Source of the DNA: CBDDGJ01 sp965199285
GTDB lineage: Bacteria; Pseudomonadota; Alphaproteobacteria; RS24
Assembly (NCBI GenBank): GCA_965199285.1
Contig: OZ240687.1
Span: 248,001-312,000 of the forward strand
Reading direction: 5' to 3'
Length of the DNA: 64,000 nucleotides
Part shown: one piece after another, positions 25,735 through 34,013 of the stretch
Numbering within the stretch: the stretch's first letter is position 1
Layout of the letters: every line of letters starts with the position of its first letter
Made by a program: the position numbers and the translations under genes
The notes under the pieces: generated by a model
Seen by the model: the letters and a program-made list of their open reading frames with translations, nothing else
Databases searched by the model: none
What the model was told of the DNA's origin: nothing

Positions 25735-27321
25735 ATGTCTATAGCTGGTATTGATTTAATCGTGGTTGCGATTTACGCACTGGTTTTGTTAGGGGTCGCC
25801 TATTGGGTCTCGCGCGAACCGGCGCAACACAAAAAAAATACTGAGGATTATTTTTTGGCAGGGCGTTCGCTTGCGTGGTGGGCGGTCGGGGCATCTCTGA
25901 TTGCCTCTAATATTTCGGCAGAACAAATAATTGGTCAATCGGGGCAAGGCTATGCGGTGGGGATTGCCATCGCTGCCTATGAATGGCAAGCGGCGATTGT
26001 GCTTTTAATCGTTGCAAAATATTTTTTGCCCATCTTTTTGCGCCGCGGCATTTATACAATGCCGCAATTTCTCGATCAACGCTATGGGCATGGCGTGAAA
26101 ACGCTTATGTCATTTTATTGGGTGGCGCTTTATACGGCGGTTAACTTGACGACGGTTTTATGGCTCGGCGGGCTTGCGGTTAATTCTTTAACCGGGCTTC
26201 CTCTCTTATATTCGATGGGTTTTTTGGCTGCCTTTTCTTTGCTTTATTCCCTTTATGGTGGGCTTAAAGCGGTGGCGTGGACTGATATTATCCAAGTCGT
26301 TATTTTGGTTGTTGGCGGCATTATTATTACGCTTTTGGCGCTTGATTATATTGCGGCTGCCGATGGTGTGTGGGGCGGCTTTATCTATGTAATGCAGGAA
26401 GTGCCGGGGCATTTTGAGATGATTCTCGAAGACAGTCATGCCGCTTATAGTGACTTGCCAGGCATTTGGACATTATTGGGGGGCTTATGGGTGCTGCATT
26501 TTTCTTATTGGGGCTTTAATCAATATATTATTCAGCGTGCTTTGGGGGCAGATAGTCTGCAAGACGCGCAAAAAGGGTTAGCCTTTGCCGCACTTCTTAA
26601 ATTTCTAATCCCGCTTATTGTGGTGATCCCTGGTATTGCAGCGATTATTCTTGGCCAGCAAGGCACGTTGGATGGCGCTACGCTTACCCAAGCGACAGAC
26701 CGAACTTATGGCGAGCTTATAAAAATCGCCCCGGATGGTCTGCGCGGGTTGATTTTTGCTGCCCTTGTCGCCGCTATTGTGTCTTCACTTGCGTCAATGA
26801 CAAATTCAATTTCGACAATTTTCACGATGGATATTTACCGCTCTGCTGTTACCACGCAGAGCGAGCAACATTATGTGACAATCGGGCGCATAAGTGCTTT
26901 TGTCGCGATGATTTTGGCTTTGCTTTTAGCCGAACCCTTTATTGGGGGGTTCAAAAGCGGGTTCCAAGCTGTACAGGAATATTCTGGCTTTATTGCGCCC
27001 GGTGTGGTGGTGGTGTTTTTGTTGGGCTTCTTCAGCAAAAGAGTGAATGCAACAGGTGCGCTTGCAGCATTATTGGGTTCGATTTTGTTTAATGTTGTAT
27101 TAAAATTTGGCGCGCCAGATATTCCATTTATTATTCGTATCTGGATTGTGTTTATGGCTTGTTTTGCGGTTGCTATTTTAGCCTCACTATTTCGTCCCGC
27201 CCCCGCGCAAGATGAAATTGTCAAACTTGATGATATTGAATTTACGACACAAAAGGTTTTTAATCGTCTTTCAGCCCTTGTCGTCATAATTTTTGTTGGT
27301 CTCTATATCATATTTTGGTAA
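25735..27321 (+). CDS. Sodium/solute symporter (SSS family), probable glucose transporter
   Basis: Imports a sugar with sodium across the inner membrane. The 528-residue product has about 14 hydrophobic helices. The SSS/SGLT features are TEDYFLAGRSLAWWAVG, the helix with ASNISAEQIIGQSG and the conserved YSLYGGLKAVAWTDIIQ. The ATG at 25735 (MSIAGIDLIVV) was chosen because a ribosome-like AGGGA precedes it and family similarity begins there; an in-frame TTG at 25711 lies in the TTGA repeat and would add eight residues. SGLT-like alphaproteobacterial members near GH3, TonB receptor, LacI and glucokinase genes usually handle glucose, so that substrate is inferred. The lacI gene follows after 9 bp. 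Confidence 0.9.
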   Translation: MSIAGIDLIVVAIYALVLLGVAYWVSREPAQHKKNTEDYFLAGRSLAWWAVGASLIASNISAEQIIGQSGQGYAVGIAIAAYEWQAAIVLLIVAKYFLPIFLRRGIYTMPQFLDQRYGHGVKTLMSFYWVALYTAVNLTTVLWLGGLAVNSLTGLPLLYSMGFLAAFSLLYSLYGGLKAVAWTDIIQVVILVVGGIIITLLALDYIAAADGVWGGFIYVMQEVPGHFEMILEDSHAAYSDLPGIWTLLGGLWVLHFSYWGFNQYIIQRALGADSLQDAQKGLAFAALLKFLIPLIVVIPGIAAIILGQQGTLDGATLTQATDRTYGELIKIAPDGLRGLIFAALVAAIVSSLASMTNSISTIFTMDIYRSAVTTQSEQHYVTIGRISAFVAMILALLLAEPFIGGFKSGFQAVQEYSGFIAPGVVVVFLLGFFSKRVNATGALAALLGSILFNVVLKFGAPDIPFIIRIWIVFMACFAVAILASLFRPAPAQDEIVKLDDIEFTTQKVFNRLSALVVIIFVGLYIIFW

Positions 27322-27330
27322 TTCTTTAAG

Positions 27331-28344
27331 ATGCGCAACACAATAACGATTAGAGATATTGCGCTGGAAGCAAATGTCTCGATTAAGACCGTATCACGGG
27401 TGTTGAATAATGAACCAAATGTGCGCGCCGAGAAACGGGACGCTGTTTTCGATGCTGCGAAGCGCCTGAATTATCGTCCAAACTTTGCGGCGCGGCGTTT
27501 GGCGGGTAAACGTTCATATGTGATTGTGCATTTTTATGATAATCCCAACCCTGATTATATTGATAAAATCAATCGCGGCGTGAATGATATTTGCCGGATA
27601 CATGGTTTTTTCTCGGTTGCCGAACCTTTCAACCACAAAACCAGCTATTCCAAACAGCTCGAATCTTATTTGCAAGAATTTGATATTGATGGGGTGGTGC
27701 TATCTCCTCCCTTATGTGATAATGCTGCTTTATTAAAGACTTTGAAACAGCATAATATCGCTTGCCTTTCTATCTCACCGCATAAATTATCATCCAAAAA
27801 ATCTTCCGTTTATATTAATGAATTTGCCGCCGCCCAGATGATGACCGCACATTTAATTAATTTAGGTCATAAATCCATGGGATTTATCGCTGGCCCAGAA
27901 AATCATAAATCCAGTCATCAGCGTTATCAAGGTTTTGCCGCTACGATAAAAGAGACGGGATTAAAGATGAAAGATCAGATCCTCGTGCAGGGCGATTTTT
28001 CTGTCCGCTCTGGCTTTCAAGCGTTTGAAAAACTTATGCGAAAAAAGAGCAATATATCGGCTATTTTTGCGGCGAATGATAATATGTCAGTCGGGGCTTT
28101 AATGGCGGCGTTTAAAGAAAATAAAAGCATACCACAAGATTTGTCGATTGTTGGGTTTGATGCGGCTCTTATTGGTGAACAGATTTGGCCACAATTAACC
28201 ACCATCAGCCAGCCCGTTTATGATATGGCACGCCGCGCGGCGGAAGTTTTGATAGAGCAAATCGAAAAACCTGAACAAGCATTTCAAAGTTTAGAATTTG
28301 CAGTTGAAATATTGCATCGAGATAGCTGCTCTGTGCCATCCTGA
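27331..28344 (+). CDS. LacI-family transcriptional repressor
   Basis: A 337-residue regulator with the LacI helix-turn-helix TIRDIALEANVSIKTVSRVLN (residues 6-26), the hinge region YRPNFAARRLAGKRS, and a periplasmic-binding-protein-like sensor domain with MGFIAGPENHKSSHQRYQGF and AIFAANDNMSVGA. It most resembles regulators of glucan or glucose catabolism, and its position between the symporter and zwf, each preceded by a TGACANCG operator, suggests it represses both along with the TonB receptor. Inducer is unknown; glucose or an Entner-Doudoroff intermediate are the obvious candidates. No strong ribosome site is seen before the ATG, suggesting low expression, coupled to the symporter. Confidence 0.93.
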   Translation: MRNTITIRDIALEANVSIKTVSRVLNNEPNVRAEKRDAVFDAAKRLNYRPNFAARRLAGKRSYVIVHFYDNPNPDYIDKINRGVNDICRIHGFFSVAEPFNHKTSYSKQLESYLQEFDIDGVVLSPPLCDNAALLKTLKQHNIACLSISPHKLSSKKSSVYINEFAAAQMMTAHLINLGHKSMGFIAGPENHKSSHQRYQGFAATIKETGLKMKDQILVQGDFSVRSGFQAFEKLMRKKSNISAIFAANDNMSVGALMAAFKENKSIPQDLSIVGFDAALIGEQIWPQLTTISQPVYDMARRAAEVLIEQIEKPEQAFQSLEFAVEILHRDSCSVPS

Positions 28345-28349
28345 TAAAT

Positions 28350-28378
28350 TTGACATCGCTGTCATTTTCGGTTAGATT
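28350..28378 (+). promoter_or_regulatory. Promoter-operator module of zwf operon
   Basis: TTGACA (28350-28355), 17-bp spacer, TAGATT (28373-28378). The operator TGACATCGCTGTCA (28351-28364) is the best palindrome of the four, with 6 of 7 positions symmetric. It lies 6 bp past the lacI stop and 24 bp before the zwf start. Confidence 0.7.
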
Positions 28379-28401
28379 ATTGCGAATATGAGGATTGTGT
28401 G

Positions 28402-29880
28402 ATGGCAGAATTTATTGCACCCGAACCATTTGATATTGTTATTTTTGGTGCAACGGGTGATTTATCCAAAATAAAGCTATTGCCTGCTTTGTTCCGGCGC
28501 TATCGCGATGGGCAGATTGATTCCTCTTGCCGTATCATTGGCGTATCACGCACAAAAATGGATCGCGAAGGGTTTATCGATTTTGTCAGCACAGCCTGTA
28601 AGGCGGCAGACATTGAAACGACCGAGAAAGATTGGCAAGGTTTTGTATCTTTGCTTCATTATTTTCAACTTGATGCAACCGATTCGAATGCCGATTGGGG
28701 GGAGCTCAGGCAAACCCTTAATCAGGATGAGCGGACACTGATTTTTTATCTCGCCGTTGCGCCGCATATTTTCGTGCCTATTTGTAATGCGTTGGGTCAA
28801 AATGGATTAAATGAAAAACAGGTTCGTGTGGTTTTGGAAAAACCGATAGGTACTGATTTGGCAACGGCGCGGGCGATTAATATGGGGGTTGGAGAGATTT
28901 TTGATGAAAGTCAAATCTTTCGGATGGATCATTATCTTGGTAAAGAAACAGTGCAAAATTTATTGGTTCTGCGGTTTGCCAATATTTTGTTCGAACCGCT
29001 CTGGTCACGCAATATGATAGACCATGTCCAGATCACGGTTTCTGAAAGTTTGGGGGTGGAAGGGCGTGCAGATTATTATGACCGCGCTGGCGCGTTGCGC
29101 GATATTATTCAAAACCATCTTTTGCAACTTTTATGTTTAATCGCGATGGAAGCGCCCAATTCCATTCACGCAAATGATATACGTGCCGAGAAGATAAAGG
29201 TTTTACGAGCGCTTAACCCTTTTACCGCCGAAAGTGCGAAAACAAATACCGTCCGTGCTCAATATATGGCGGGAACCATTAATGGACAAACCGTAAATGG
29301 CTATGCGGAAGCATTATCGCCTGAAATGGGTGATAGTCAAACTGAAACATTTGTTGCGGTTAAAGCTGAGATAAATAATTGGCGATGGGCGGGGGTTCCG
29401 TTTTATCTGCGTACTGGCAAGCGTATGGCGGAGCGCTATTCAGAAATTATTTTACAGTTTAAGTCAACGCCCTATAATTTATTTGGCGAGGGCGAGAATA
29501 CCCCCAATCGCCTTGTTTTACGTTTGCAGCCGGATGAAGGCATGCGTCTGTTCATGTTGGTAAAAGAGCCTGGCCCCGGTGGTATGCGCTTAAAACATTT
29601 GCCTTTAAATCTGTCATATGAAGATAGCTTTTCTACCATTAGCTATCATGATGCTTATGAACGCCTGCTTATGGATGTGGCGCGGGGCAATTTGCAATTA
29701 TTTATGGGGCATGAGGAAGTTGAAGCGGCATGGGCGTGGGTTGATAGTCTTATCAAGGCATGGGCAGAAAATGAACAACCAGTTGAGCAATATGTTGCCG
29801 GTACGGAAGGGCCGTTGCAGGCGATGATGCTTATGGATAGGGATGGCCGCGCGTGGAGCTATCCGGAAATGCGAGCCTAA
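28402..29880 (+). CDS. zwf: Glucose-6-phosphate 1-dehydrogenase
   Basis: First oxidative step of the Entner-Doudoroff and pentose phosphate routes: glucose-6-phosphate to 6-phosphogluconolactone with NAD(P)+. 492 residues from the ATG at 28402, chosen for its AGGA ribosome site at 28391; a GTG directly before it is also in frame. Conserved parts: the dinucleotide motif FGATGDLSKIKLLPAL near residue 15 and the active-site RMDHYLGKETVQN around residue 173. First gene of zwf-pgl-edd-glk-eda and preceded by a LacI-type operator. The pgl gene begins 2 bases after its stop. Confidence 0.98.
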   Translation: MAEFIAPEPFDIVIFGATGDLSKIKLLPALFRRYRDGQIDSSCRIIGVSRTKMDREGFIDFVSTACKAADIETTEKDWQGFVSLLHYFQLDATDSNADWGELRQTLNQDERTLIFYLAVAPHIFVPICNALGQNGLNEKQVRVVLEKPIGTDLATARAINMGVGEIFDESQIFRMDHYLGKETVQNLLVLRFANILFEPLWSRNMIDHVQITVSESLGVEGRADYYDRAGALRDIIQNHLLQLLCLIAMEAPNSIHANDIRAEKIKVLRALNPFTAESAKTNTVRAQYMAGTINGQTVNGYAEALSPEMGDSQTETFVAVKAEINNWRWAGVPFYLRTGKRMAERYSEIILQFKSTPYNLFGEGENTPNRLVLRLQPDEGMRLFMLVKEPGPGGMRLKHLPLNLSYEDSFSTISYHDAYERLLMDVARGNLQLFMGHEEVEAAWAWVDSLIKAWAENEQPVEQYVAGTEGPLQAMMLMDRDGRAWSYPEMRA

Positions 29881-29882
29881 TC

Positions 29883-30593
29883 ATGCTGGCAAGATTAGAA
29901 ACTTTTCAAGATGAAAAAGCGGGCGAAGTGGCAGCTGTGGATTGGCTGGTAAACTCTCTTGCTGCTGATACACCCAAAACATTATTTTTATCTGGCGGTA
30001 CAACGCCAGCCCCTATCTATCGTGCATTGGCGCGGCAAGATTTAGCATGGGCGCAAATTCATATCGGCTTGGTTGATGAACGCTGGGTGGATGAAAGCGA
30101 TAAAGGCTCTAATGCGGGTTTGGTGAAACAGTCTCTCTTGCAAGAAAAAGCCGCATCTGCGCCTTTTTGGCGGATGAAAAATGAAGCTATGTCTGCATGC
30201 GATGGGCAGGCGGAATGTGAAGCAGCTTATCGGCTTATGCCAGCATCCTCAATCGCTGTATTGGGAATGGGCGCGGATGGGCACACAGCCTCTTGGTTTG
30301 CTAATGCGCGAGGTTTGGATAAGGCTTTGGATAGTAAAAACCCGAATATGGTTCAGGCGATTATCGCGCCGCAAACAAATGTAACAGGAATTTTTTTGGA
30401 GCGCATGACGCTTACAGTGTCAGCGCTTATGGGGTGTGAAGCGGTGCTGCTCTTATATCGGGGGAATGATAAGCATGCGCTCTTAACACAAATTATCAAT
30501 CAGCCCGAAAGTGATTTGCCGATTGCCCATGCGGTGAAATTATTGGGTGATAAATTAACCATATTTGGGCTAGGGGTAAGCGATGGTGCATGA
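29883..30593 (+). CDS. pgl: 6-phosphogluconolactonase
   Basis: Hydrolyses 6-phosphogluconolactone to 6-phosphogluconate. 236 residues from the ATG at 29883; an in-frame GTG at 29853 lies within zwf and is less likely. Motifs of the SugarP isomerase-like lactonase family: FLSGGTTPAPIYRAL near residue 35, IGLVDERWV, and LGMGADGHTASWF. Its last 11 bases overlap the start of edd, which implies translational coupling in the operon. Confidence 0.96.
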   Translation: MLARLETFQDEKAGEVAAVDWLVNSLAADTPKTLFLSGGTTPAPIYRALARQDLAWAQIHIGLVDERWVDESDKGSNAGLVKQSLLQEKAASAPFWRMKNEAMSACDGQAECEAAYRLMPASSIAVLGMGADGHTASWFANARGLDKALDSKNPNMVQAIIAPQTNVTGIFLERMTLTVSALMGCEAVLLLYRGNDKHALLTQIINQPESDLPIAHAVKLLGDKLTIFGLGVSDGA

Positions 30594-32397
30594 GCTTATT
30601 CTACAAGTGACCGAAGATATTATCGCCCGTTCGTCTGAAACGCGGACGCTTTATCTTGACGATATGCAGGCGCATCGCTTGGAAGGCTCTGCCCGTAAAG
30701 CAGCGGCGGAAGGTAATCAGGCACATGCTTTTGCCGCTTGTCCGGTGCATGATAAGCAGCATCTGATTGGCGGCGATTGGCCAAATATTGCGATTGTAAC
30801 CGCTTATAATGATATGCTTTCGGCGCATCAGCCTTATGAACGCTATCCGCAATTTATTCGCGAAGCGGCGCGACAATATCATGCGACGGCACAAGTCGCT
30901 GGCGGCGTTCCGGCAATGTGCGATGGTGTTACGCAAGGGCGTGAAGGAATGTCTTTATCGCTGTTTTCGCGGGATGTTATCGCTCTCTCTACGGCTGTCG
31001 CGCTGTCGCATAATGTTTTTGATGGGGCTTTGTATTTAGGGATTTGCGATAAAATCGTACCCGGACTTGTGATTGGCGCTTTGCAATTTGGGTTCTTGCC
31101 GAGCCTATTTATCCCCTCTGGGCCAATGCCTTCAGGTCTGCCAAATAGTGAAAAAGCGCGTATCCGACAATTATATGCAGAAGGTAAGGCAAGCCGCGAA
31201 GATTTGCTCAAAGCCGAATGTGAGAGCTATCATAGTGCGGGAACATGCACATTTTATGGAACTGCAAATAGCAATCAGATGATGATGGAAATTATGGGTT
31301 TGCATCTTCCGGGCGCGGCATTTGTCTCTCCGCAAACCGAATTGCGCGATGCGTTAACGCAAGCGGCGGTGAAACGAATTGTTGAAATGAGCGCGGTGAG
31401 CGGAGATTATTTACCCCTTTATGAAGTGATTGATGAGCGTAGTTTTGTAAATGCGATAATTGGCTTATTGGCAACGGGTGGCTCAACTAATTTGGTGTTG
31501 CATATTCCCGCGATGGCGGCGGCGGCGGGCATTAAAATTCTGCCCGAAGATTTTGACAGATTATCAAAAATCATTCCGCTGCTGGCGCGTCTCTACCCAA
31601 ACGGAATGGCTGATATTAATCACTTTCATGCGGCGGGCGGCATGGGCACGCTCACTTATGAATTATTAGAGGCAGGGCTTTTGCATAAGGATGTCAAAAC
31701 AATAAGCGGCAAAAATTTGGAAGCCTATATAAATGAGCCTGTTTTACGTGATGGCGCTTTGCAATGGCGGGCGGCACCGCGTGAGTCTGGCGATAAAAAT
31801 ATCCTTGCGACCACCGCACAGCCTTTTGACTTAGAAGGTGGAATATGTGTTACGAAAGGCAATCTTGGTTTAGGGATTGCCAAAAAATCGGCCGTAAAGC
31901 CAGAACATCAAATCATTGAAGCGCCGGCGGCAATATTCTCAACACAAGAAGAGGTGCTTGCGGCTTTCAAAGCCGGCAGCCTTGACCGCGATGTTATTGT
32001 CGTGCTGCGGTTTCAAGGGCCTGCCGCAAACGGTATGCCAGAATTGCACAAGCTCATGCCTGCTTTAGGTGTATTACAAGATAAGGGTTTCAAAATTGGC
32101 TTGATAACGGATGGGCGCATGTCGGGAGCGAGCGGCAAAGTGCCCGCAGTTATTCATCTTTCGCCCGAAGCGGCAAAGGGCGGAAATCTAGCGCGCTTGA
32201 CTGAAGGCGACCACATTAAGCTGGATTTAAGTGCGGGAACTTTATCTTGTCATCTACCCGAGCAAGAGTTTGAAAAGCGGGACGTGGTAATAAAGCCCGC
32301 CACAAATGGGCGGCTCGGTTTAGGACAAGATATATTTTCAGTGTTCCGGAATAAATGTACGGATGCAACAATGGGCGCATCCAGTTTGGAGATATAA
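30583..32397 (+). CDS. edd: 6-phosphogluconate dehydratase
   Basis: First dedicated Entner-Doudoroff enzyme: dehydrates 6-phosphogluconate to 2-keto-3-deoxy-6-phosphogluconate, using an iron-sulfur cluster. 604 residues, the usual Edd length. Conserved parts: VTAYNDMLSAHQP, GVPAMCDGVTQG with a cluster cysteine, LGICDKIVPG with a second, HSAGTCTFYGTANSNQ with the third, and the C-terminal TDGRMSGASGKVPA. These separate it from the related IlvD in length and block spacing, as does its place between pgl and glk/eda. Confidence 0.98.
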   Translation: MVHELILQVTEDIIARSSETRTLYLDDMQAHRLEGSARKAAAEGNQAHAFAACPVHDKQHLIGGDWPNIAIVTAYNDMLSAHQPYERYPQFIREAARQYHATAQVAGGVPAMCDGVTQGREGMSLSLFSRDVIALSTAVALSHNVFDGALYLGICDKIVPGLVIGALQFGFLPSLFIPSGPMPSGLPNSEKARIRQLYAEGKASREDLLKAECESYHSAGTCTFYGTANSNQMMMEIMGLHLPGAAFVSPQTELRDALTQAAVKRIVEMSAVSGDYLPLYEVIDERSFVNAIIGLLATGGSTNLVLHIPAMAAAAGIKILPEDFDRLSKIIPLLARLYPNGMADINHFHAAGGMGTLTYELLEAGLLHKDVKTISGKNLEAYINEPVLRDGALQWRAAPRESGDKNILATTAQPFDLEGGICVTKGNLGLGIAKKSAVKPEHQIIEAPAAIFSTQEEVLAAFKAGSLDRDVIVVLRFQGPAANGMPELHKLMPALGVLQDKGFKIGLITDGRMSGASGKVPAVIHLSPEAAKGGNLARLTEGDHIKLDLSAGTLSCHLPEQEFEKRDVVIKPATNGRLGLGQDIFSVFRNKCTDATMGASSLEI

Positions 32398-32398
32398 A

Positions 32399-33352
32399 AT
32401 GCTTTTAGTTGGTGATATTGGCGGCACGAATATGCGATTTGGATTGGTTCCAGATATTGCAAATGGCATGGTATCGGTAACGGATTTTCAAAACTATAAT
32501 GCTGATGAAATGGAAACCATCGCCAATGGCATTCGATGTTACATAGACCATGCCGGTCACGAAATTAAAAATGCGAGTCTGGTTATGGCGGGGCCCTTGC
32601 GTGATGGGCGCATAAGTTTTACGCATCGCGATTGGGATGTGACGGAGTCTGCGCTTAGTCGCGAAACCAATATTCCGTCTATGCGGTTTTTTAATGATTT
32701 TGCGGGCATGGCACGGGCGGTTCCCGAATTATCTGATGATAGCTTTATTGAAATTAAGGCAGGCAAAGCGTTAAAGCATGCGCCCTATTTGATTGCCGGA
32801 CCTGGAACAGGGTTCGGGGTGGCGGTGCTGACACCAATTTCTGGGAACTGGCATGTCACCTCTTGCGAAGGCGGGCATATGGCATATCCTGCCGTTGATA
32901 GATTTGAATCTGATGTGCTTGAGATTATTCACCGTGATTTATCACATGTTTCACTGCAAATCATTTGTGCTGGCAAAGGCTTGCCTGTTTTACACAAAGC
33001 CGTGTGTACACTTTATGGGCAGGTGTTTGAACCTTTAACGCCGTCTGAAATGATTGCGCGTGCCAATGCGGGTGATGAAATCTGCTTACGCATTTGTAAA
33101 ATGCGGGCAATGGCTTTGCTGGGGGCGGCTGCGGATATGGCGCTTATCACAGGTAGTCGCGCCGGGATTATACTCGCAGGTGGGGTCACAAAAAGGCTGA
33201 TTGATTTTATCAATACACCCGAAGCGCTTGAGCGGTTCCATGATCGGTGGCGAGATTCAGATTTCTTACGCGATATTCCTATTCGCGTTCTCACAAACCC
33301 CGTCGCCCCCCTTATCGGCGCGGCCGCCTTATATATGGATAAAGGCGCATAA
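32399..33352 (+). CDS. glk: Glucokinase (bacterial ROK-independent Glk type)
   Basis: Phosphorylates glucose to glucose-6-phosphate with ATP, feeding Zwf. The ATG at 32399 lies 1 base after the edd stop and begins the conserved MLLVGDIGGTNMRFGL; 317 residues, typical. The ATP-binding IAGPGTGFGVAVL and the sugar-binding FFNDFAGMARAVPEL together with the CEGGHMAYPAVD block identify the Glk family. An ATP-dependent kinase fits with sugar import by an SSS symporter instead of a phosphotransferase system. Start 1 base after edd and end 1 base before eda. Confidence 0.95.
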   Translation: MLLVGDIGGTNMRFGLVPDIANGMVSVTDFQNYNADEMETIANGIRCYIDHAGHEIKNASLVMAGPLRDGRISFTHRDWDVTESALSRETNIPSMRFFNDFAGMARAVPELSDDSFIEIKAGKALKHAPYLIAGPGTGFGVAVLTPISGNWHVTSCEGGHMAYPAVDRFESDVLEIIHRDLSHVSLQIICAGKGLPVLHKAVCTLYGQVFEPLTPSEMIARANAGDEICLRICKMRAMALLGAAADMALITGSRAGIILAGGVTKRLIDFINTPEALERFHDRWRDSDFLRDIPIRVLTNPVAPLIGAAALYMDKGA

Positions 33353-33353
33353 G

Positions 33354-34013
33354 ATGGATATATCGTCCACCTTATCACATGCCCTATCTCAATCTCCTAT
33401 CATTCCTGTTCTTGTGGTGGATGAAATGGCACAGGCCGCGCCGTTAGCAAAAGCGCTAGAGCAGGCAGGATATACAATCCTAGAGGTTACATTCCGTACG
33501 CCTATTGCAGCAGATGTTATTTTAGAAATGAAAAAACAATGCCCGCAGCTGGTGATTGGGGCAGGTACAATTCTCACTACCGATCATGTGAAATCTGCGC
33601 TTGCGGCAGGCAGTGATTTTTTGGTAACGCCAGCTATGTCACCAAACTTAAAAGCCGCTTTACAGGATATAGATATTGCTGTCTATCCAGGTGCGGCGAC
33701 ACTAAGCGAAGCCTTAACGCTTTTAGAATATGGTTTTACAAAAGTAAAATTTTTCCCAGCAGAAGCAAGCGGCGGCATAGAGGCATTAAAATCTTTCGCG
33801 CAACCCTTGCCGCATATTTCTTTCATGCCAACTGGTGGCATTGATGAGGAAAAGGCGCGCGCTTATTTATCCCTTGCCAATGTGTTTGCGGTTGGCGGCA
33901 CATGGATGATAGATAAAGCCGCGCTTAAAAATCATGATTGGGATGGCTTGTGCGCATATGCAGAAAATAGTATGAAAGTTTTATCGAATGACGGACTTAA
34001 AATCAAAGCTTAG
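33354..34013 (+). CDS. eda: 2-keto-3-deoxy-6-phosphogluconate aldolase
   Basis: Cleaves 2-keto-3-deoxy-6-phosphogluconate to pyruvate and glyceraldehyde-3-phosphate. 219 residues from the ATG at 33354, 1 base after glk; a longer in-frame opening would lie inside glk. The motifs IPVLVVD, TILEVTFRTP with the catalytic Glu, IGAGTILT, and the Schiff-base lysine in VKFFPAEASGG are all present. It completes the ED pathway. Its final 26 bases overlap the start of the PEP-carboxylase-like gene. Confidence 0.97.
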   Translation: MDISSTLSHALSQSPIIPVLVVDEMAQAAPLAKALEQAGYTILEVTFRTPIAADVILEMKKQCPQLVIGAGTILTTDHVKSALAAGSDFLVTPAMSPNLKAALQDIDIAVYPGAATLSEALTLLEYGFTKVKFFPAEASGGIEALKSFAQPLPHISFMPTGGIDEEKARAYLSLANVFAVGGTWMIDKAALKNHDWDGLCAYAENSMKVLSNDGLKIKA